This document shows, piece by piece, positions 6,113-10,491 of a stretch of DNA of 10,491 nucleotides; positions within the stretch are counted from its first letter, which is position 1; each line of letters starts with the position of its first letter. The translations under genes and the position numbers were made by a program. The stretch comes from an uncultured beta proteobacterium (GTDB taxonomy: Bacteria; Pseudomonadota; Gammaproteobacteria; Burkholderiales; Rhodocyclaceae). The notes beneath the pieces were generated by a model, which saw only the letters and a program-made list of their open reading frames with translations, was not told the DNA's origin and ran no database searches. The DNA is taken from positions 1 to 10,491 of the forward strand of contig CAIVZW010000639.1 in the NCBI GenBank assembly GCA_903910495.1, read 5' to 3'.

Positions 6113-8716
6113 ATGGAACAGCCCGTAGAACAATTCGCTAAAGAAACAATACCGATCAGCCTGGAAGACGAGATGCGCCGTTCGTATCTCGACTACGCCA
6201 TGAGTGTCATTGTCGGCCGCGCGCTACCGGATGCGCGTGACGGCCTCAAGCCCGTGCATCGTCGGGTGCTGTTTGCCATGCACGAACTTTCCAACGACTG
6301 GAACAAGGCCTACAAGAAATCAGCGCGCGTCGTCGGTGACGTGATCGGCAAGTATCACCCGCATGGCGACACCGCCGTCTATGACACCATTGTGCGCATG
6401 GCGCAGAATTTTTCTCTGCGCTACATGCTGGTCGATGGGCAGGGCAACTTTGGTTCGGTCGATGGTGACAGCGCAGCGGCCATGCGTTATACCGAAGTGC
6501 GCATGGCGCGTATCGGCCATGAACTGCTCGCCGACCTTGACAAGGAGACGGTTGATTTCGGGCCGAACTATGATGGTTCGGAACAGGAGCCTCTGATCAT
6601 GCCGGCGCGCATCCCGAATCTGCTGATCAATGGCTCCTCGGGTATTGCGGTCGGGATGGCGACCAATATTCCGCCACATAATCTCAATGAAGTCATTGAC
6701 GGGTGTCTGGCTTTGCTCAACAACCCGGAGATAACGATTGATGAACTGATCGACATTATTCCGGCGCCCGATTTCCCGACGGCAGCGATTATTTACGGCG
6801 TTTCCGGGGTACGTGAAGGCTATCAGACCGGTCGCGGGCGTGTGGTCATGCGCGCCAAAACGCACTTTGAAGAGATTAAAGGCAGTAATGATCGTCAGGC
6901 GATCATCGTTGACGAACTGCCGTATCAGGTGAATAAGCGCACGCTGCTTGAAAAAATCAGCGAGATGGTCAACGAAAAGAAAATCGAAGGCATTTCCGAT
7001 CTGCGCGATGAATCCGATAAATCGGGGATGCGCGTGGTGATCGAACTCAAGCGCAATGAAGTCCCTGAAGTCGTGCTCAACTGCCTGTACAAGCAGACCC
7101 AGTTGCAGGACACCTTCGGCATGAACATGGTGGCCTTGATCGACGGTCAGCCGCGCCTGCTTAACCTCAAGCAGTTGATGGAGTGCTTCCTGTCGCACCG
7201 GCGCGAGGTGATCACCCGGCGGACAGTGTTCGAGTTGCGCAAGGCGCGCGAGAAAGCGCACATCCAGGAAGGCCTGGCGGTGGCGCTCGACAATGTCGAT
7301 GAGATCATCACCCTGATCAAGGCTTCGCCGACCCCGGCCGATGCCCGTCGCGGCCTGATGTCGCGGTTGTGGACGTCCTCGGCGGTGGCCGAGATGTTGC
7401 AGCGTGCTGCGCTCGACGCAACGCGCCCGGAAGGCCTTGGCCTTGAGTACGGTTTGTCGAAGAGCGGCTACCTGCTGTCCGAGGCGCAAGCACAAGCGAT
7501 CCTTGAACTGCGGTTGCAGCGCCTGACCGGCCTTGAGCGCGACAAGATCGTTGCCGATTATGCCGAATTGCTCGAACGCATCTCCGACCTCATGGACATT
7601 CTGGCGCGCCCGGAGCGGATTGCCGAGATTATCGTTGAAGAATTGAACGGCATTCGCGCCCAGTTCGGCGACAAGCGTCGATCGGAGATCGTGCTCAATA
7701 CGCAGGATCTCGGTATCGAGGACTTCATCACGCCGCAGGACATGGTGGTCACGCTATCGCATACCGGTTACATCAAATCACAGCCGCTCACCGACTACCG
7801 CGCCCAGCGCCGTGGCGGGCGTGGCAAGCAGGCGGCGGCGGTCAAGGAAGACGATTTCGTTGACCACCTGTTCATCGCCAATACGCACGATTACATTCTC
7901 TGTTTCTCGAATCGCGGCCGGGTCTACTGGCTCAAGGTTTATGAAGTGCCGCAGGGGACGCGCACCGGTCGCGGCAAGCCGATCGTCAATATGTTCCCGC
8001 TTGAGGATGGCGAGAAGATCAATGCCATACTGTCGATCAAGGAGTTTGCCGAAGATCGTTTCATCTTCATGTGCTCCTCGCAGGGTACGGTCAAGAAGAC
8101 GCCACTTTCCGACTTCTCCAACCCGCGCAAGGCCGGCATCATTGCGGTGGCTCTCGATGAGGACGATTTCCTGATTGGTGCCGAGATCACCAACGGGACG
8201 CAGGACATCGTTCTGGTTTCCGACGCCGGCAAGGCCGTGTGGTTCGACGAGGAAGACGTTCGCGCCATGGGGCGTACGGCACGCGGCGTGCGCGGCATGA
8301 AGCTGGGCAAGGGGCAGCAGGTGCTTTCCCTGCTGGTGGCAGCGAACCATCAGGAGACAGTGCTGGTAGCGACTGAAAACGGATTTGGCAAGCGTACCGT
8401 GCTGGCCGATTTCCGCCATTCCGGTCGCGGCACGCAGGGGGTGATCGCCATCGCCGCCAGTGAACGCAACGGCAAGGTTGTCGCCGCCCGTCTGGTGCAG
8501 GATGACGACGAGATCATGCTGATCACCACCGGCGGTGTCCTGATCCGTACCCGGGTCAGGGAAATCCGCGAGCTGGGTCGCGCCACGCAGGGGGTGACAC
8601 TGATTTCGCTCGATGCCGGCGAAAAACTTGCCGGTCTGGAAAAAGTTGTCGAAACCGAAGATGACCAGGAAAACGGCAATCTGCCGGAAGAGGTTCCGGG
8701 GCCGGATCAGGAGTAA
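6113..8716 (+). CDS. gyrA: DNA gyrase subunit A
   Basis: This 867-residue protein is close in length to E. coli GyrA (875) and colinear with it. GyrA is the cleavage-rejoining subunit of gyrase, which introduces negative supercoils with GyrB. The N-terminal winged-helix region contains [20 protein letters not shown] and the active-site tyrosine in MRYTEVR, Tyr126 (Tyr122 of E. coli). The C-terminal beta-pinwheel starts with the GyrA box QRRGGRG at residues 565-571, which identifies gyrase rather than topoisomerase IV ParC. The tail is acidic. In the quinolone-resistance region Thr87 replaces E. coli Ser83, while Asp91 (Asp87) is kept. ATG 6113 is chosen over a TTG at 6089 because it gives the usual short N-terminus; its ribosome binding site is weak (GGA at 6104-6106). 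Confidence 0.98.
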   Translation: MEQPVEQFAKETIPISLEDEMRRSYLDYAMSVIVGRALPDARDGLKPVHRRVLFAMHELSNDWNKAYKKSARVVGDVIGKYHPHGDTAVYDTIVRMAQNFSLRYMLVDGQGNFGSVDGDSAAAMRYTEVRMARIGHELLADLDKETVDFGPNYDGSEQEPLIMPARIPNLLINGSSGIAVGMATNIPPHNLNEVIDGCLALLNNPEITIDELIDIIPAPDFPTAAIIYGVSGVREGYQTGRGRVVMRAKTHFEEIKGSNDRQAIIVDELPYQVNKRTLLEKISEMVNEKKIEGISDLRDESDKSGMRVVIELKRNEVPEVVLNCLYKQTQLQDTFGMNMVALIDGQPRLLNLKQLMECFLSHRREVITRRTVFELRKAREKAHIQEGLAVALDNVDEIITLIKASPTPADARRGLMSRLWTSSAVAEMLQRAALDATRPEGLGLEYGLSKSGYLLSEAQAQAILELRLQRLTGLERDKIVADYAELLERISDLMDILARPERIAEIIVEELNGIRAQFGDKRRSEIVLNTQDLGIEDFITPQDMVVTLSHTGYIKSQPLTDYRAQRRGGRGKQAAAVKEDDFVDHLFIANTHDYILCFSNRGRVYWLKVYEVPQGTRTGRGKPIVNMFPLEDGEKINAILSIKEFAEDRFIFMCSSQGTVKKTPLSDFSNPRKAGIIAVALDEDDFLIGAEITNGTQDIVLVSDAGKAVWFDEEDVRAMGRTARGVRGMKLGKGQQVLSLLVAANHQETVLVATENGFGKRTVLADFRHSGRGTQGVIAIAASERNGKVVAARLVQDDDEIMLITTGGVLIRTRVREIRELGRATQGVTLISLDAGEKLAGLEKVVETEDDQENGNLPEEVPGPDQE

Positions 8717-8773
8717 TACGCGGGTAACTGACTTGATGAATGATGTTTGCCGACACAGCGCCGGATACCGACC

Positions 8774-9865
8774 ATGAGCAATGATCTCCACACGAAACTC
8801 TCGGTGGTACGTACAGAAATCGACAGTATCGATGCACAGTTGCTCGATCTTCTGAACCGTCGTGCCGGCTGCGCGCAGCAGGTGGGCGAGATCAAGGCGC
8901 AGCATGGCGAAGCGGGCTTCATTTATCGCCCGGAGCGTGAGGCGCAAGTTCTGCGCCGGATCCAGGAGATCAATCCGGGCCCCTTGTCGAATGACAGCGT
9001 GACCTGGTTTTTCCGCGAAGTGATGTCAGCCTGTCTGTCGCTTGAACAAGCCCTCGGGATAGCCTTTCTCGGTCCGCTGGGTACCTTCTCGGAAAGTGCG
9101 GCAACCAAGCATTTCGGACATGCGGCACGGCTGGTGCCGCAGATTTCTATCGATGACGTGTTTCGTGAAGTCGAGGCGTGCCACGTGGACTATGCCGTGG
9201 TGCCGATCGAAAATTCGAGCGAAGGAGCGATCGGTCGTACGCTTGATCTCCTGATGAACACCCCGCTGAAAATTTGCGGCGAGGTGGTGTTGCGTATCCA
9301 CCAGCATCTGTTGAGCAACGAAACCTCGTTCGACCGGATCACCAAGGTCTATTCACATGCGCAGTCGCTGGCGCAATGCCACGAATGGCTGAATCGTAGC
9401 TTGCCGAATGCGCAGCGGATTTCGATGGGGAGCAATGCGCAGGCCGCCCAGTTTGCGGCGTCCGAAGCGGGTGCCGCGGCAATTGCCGGTGAAGCCGCAG
9501 CGGAACGCTACCAGTTGCCGAAGCTGGCCAGCAGCATCGAGGACGAGCCGAACAACACGACCCGTTTTGTCGTTCTGGGGCGTCAGGACGCCGGGCCTTC
9601 AGGCCGCGACAAGACCTCGCTGATCATGTCGGCGCATAACCGGGCAGGGGCGCTGTGTACTTTGCTCGCACCTTTTTCCGAGGCCGGTGTGTCGATGACC
9701 CGGCTCGAATCCCGACCGGCACGGCACACCTTGTGGGAATACGTCTACTTCGTCGATATCGAAGGCCATCGTGATGAGCCCACCGTCGCCGCTGCACTGG
9801 CCGAACTGGGTCGTCGTGCGGCCTATCTCAAGGTTCTCGGCTCCTATCCTGTCGCTGTTTACTGA
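8774..9865 (+). CDS. pheA: Bifunctional chorismate mutase/prephenate dehydratase (P-protein)
   Basis: This 363-residue cytosolic enzyme converts chorismate to prephenate and then phenylpyruvate, committing carbon to phenylalanine. Residues 1-90 are an AroQ chorismate mutase with Arg13, Arg30, Lys41 and the RERE-like Arg55-Glu56 in expected places. Residues about 96-270 are prephenate dehydratase, with LGPLGTFSESAA, PIENSSEG (144-151) and the catalytic TRF motif (263-265). Residues about 280-355 are an ACT domain with the phenylalanine-binding GAL (292-294) and ESRP (312-315) motifs, so feedback inhibition by phenylalanine is expected. The ATG at 8774 is preferred over a TTG at 8747 because it matches the usual start of the mutase domain. 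It lies 57 bp after gyrA and 32 bp before hisC, so co-transcription is likely. Confidence 0.97.
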   Translation: MSNDLHTKLSVVRTEIDSIDAQLLDLLNRRAGCAQQVGEIKAQHGEAGFIYRPEREAQVLRRIQEINPGPLSNDSVTWFFREVMSACLSLEQALGIAFLGPLGTFSESAATKHFGHAARLVPQISIDDVFREVEACHVDYAVVPIENSSEGAIGRTLDLLMNTPLKICGEVVLRIHQHLLSNETSFDRITKVYSHAQSLAQCHEWLNRSLPNAQRISMGSNAQAAQFAASEAGAAAIAGEAAAERYQLPKLASSIEDEPNNTTRFVVLGRQDAGPSGRDKTSLIMSAHNRAGALCTLLAPFSEAGVSMTRLESRPARHTLWEYVYFVDIEGHRDEPTVAAALAELGRRAAYLKVLGSYPVAVY

Positions 9866-9897
9866 TTTCAATCTTCACTCTTTCTCAAGGACAGCCC

Positions 9898-10491
9898 ATG
9901 GCCCTCTGTGATCAGTCATTGCCCAATGTTCGCGCCATTTCGCCCTATCTGCCGGGCAAACCGATTACACAACTGGCGCGCGAAATGGGACTTCCTGTCG
10001 AGCGCATCGTCAAGCTGGCTTCCAACGAAAACCCGCTGGGCGTGAGTCCGAAGGCGAAGGCAGCGATGGAGAAAGCCATCGCCACACTGGAACGCTATCC
10101 GGACGATTTCGAGCTGAAGAATGCGCTGGCCAAGCATTCCGACCTGGGCATGGAGCACATCGTGCTCGGCAACGGTTCCAACGATGTGCTTGATCTGATT
10201 GCCCGGGTTTTTCTGTCTCCGGGGCGTTCGACCATTTTCTCGCAGCATGCGTTTGCGGTTTACCCCCTGGCCTCGCTCTCGGCAGGCGCCGAATTGATTT
10301 CCGTAGCGGCCAGGGATTATGGCCATGATCTTGAGGCCATGCGGAGTGCTGTGCGTCCGGATACGCGCCTGATCTGGATTGCCAACCCGAACAACCCGAC
10401 CGGAACCTTCCTGCCGTACCCGCAGCTCAAGGCCTTTTTGCAGGCGGTGCCAAACGATGTCGTGGTGGTTCTTGACGAGGCGTACAACGAA
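9898..10491 (+). CDS. hisC: Histidinol-phosphate/aromatic aminotransferase, N-terminal part (cut by window end)
   Basis: The first 198 codons of a class I/II PLP-dependent aminotransferase are present, and the frame is still open at the right edge. HisC-family markers are ASNENP (41-46), GNGSND (91-96), NPNNPTGT (163-170) and DEAY (193-196), whose Asp contacts the PLP ring nitrogen. The PLP-binding lysine lies beyond the window. AAGGA at 9887-9891, 6 nt before the ATG, fixes the start. HisC transaminates imidazole acetol-phosphate in histidine synthesis. Copies placed after pheA, as here, often act on phenylpyruvate or related aromatic keto acids as well, so it may complete phenylalanine synthesis begun by PheA. 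Which activity dominates cannot be judged from this fragment. Confidence 0.93.
   Translation, partial: MALCDQSLPNVRAISPYLPGKPITQLAREMGLPVERIVKLASNENPLGVSPKAKAAMEKAIATLERYPDDFELKNALAKHSDLGMEHIVLGNGSNDVLDLIARVFLSPGRSTIFSQHAFAVYPLASLSAGAELISVAARDYGHDLEAMRSAVRPDTRLIWIANPNNPTGTFLPYPQLKAFLQAVPNDVVVVLDEAYNE

Noticed and set aside
6320..8947. Long minus-strand open frames (391 and 389 codons) antisense to gyrA
   Set aside because: They are opposite the highly conserved gyrA and lack any motif of their own.
1..10491. CRISPR arrays, tRNA or rRNA genes, phage or defence genes
   Set aside because: No regularly spaced repeats, RNA gene cores or relevant protein domains were seen on either strand.

Overview
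The window reads as chromosomal DNA of a betaproteobacterium. The best guess is Rhodocyclales (Dechloromonas/Azoarcus-like), judged from the high-GC codon use, the gyrA-pheA-hisC gene order typical of that class, and the style of the acyl-CoA genes. The family assignment is inference; the class is fairly safe. All convincing intact genes are on the + strand.

Left part (1-5606): after a possible gene tail at the left edge and about 190 bp without a gene, there is a compact five-gene operon. It encodes an IclR-family regulator, an acyl-CoA dehydrogenase, a family I CoA-transferase, and the beta and alpha subunits of an electron transfer flavoprotein (ETF). Gaps between genes are 2-44 bp, each gene has a readable ribosome binding site, and a strong-looking sigma70 promoter overlaps a tandem palindromic operator just upstream of iclR. 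The logic is self-contained. The CoA-transferase activates a carboxylic acid without ATP, the dehydrogenase introduces a double bond, and the dedicated canonical ETF carries the electrons on, presumably to the quinone pool. The substrate is not visible. The dehydrogenase has Asp (residue 365) where acyl-CoA dehydrogenases normally carry the catalytic Glu, and no Glu at the alternative position used by isovaleryl-CoA dehydrogenase.

Middle (5607-6112): about 500 bp without an intact gene. It holds a hairpin just after etfA, a decayed minus-strand fragment resembling the N-terminus of an ISAs1-family transposase, a second hairpin, and the likely gyrA promoter. The hairpin after etfA has the same TTTTAT loop and right-hand bases as a hairpin at 113-132, so the catabolic operon is bracketed by related motifs.

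Right part (6113-10491): housekeeping genes gyrA (DNA gyrase subunit A), pheA (chorismate mutase/prephenate dehydratase) and the first 198 codons of hisC (histidinol-phosphate/aromatic aminotransferase), cut by the window edge. The serC gene commonly found between gyrA and pheA in related bacteria is absent.

No tRNA, rRNA, CRISPR array, phage gene or defence system was seen. The unusual content is the catabolic operon and its control region, not a wholly new system.
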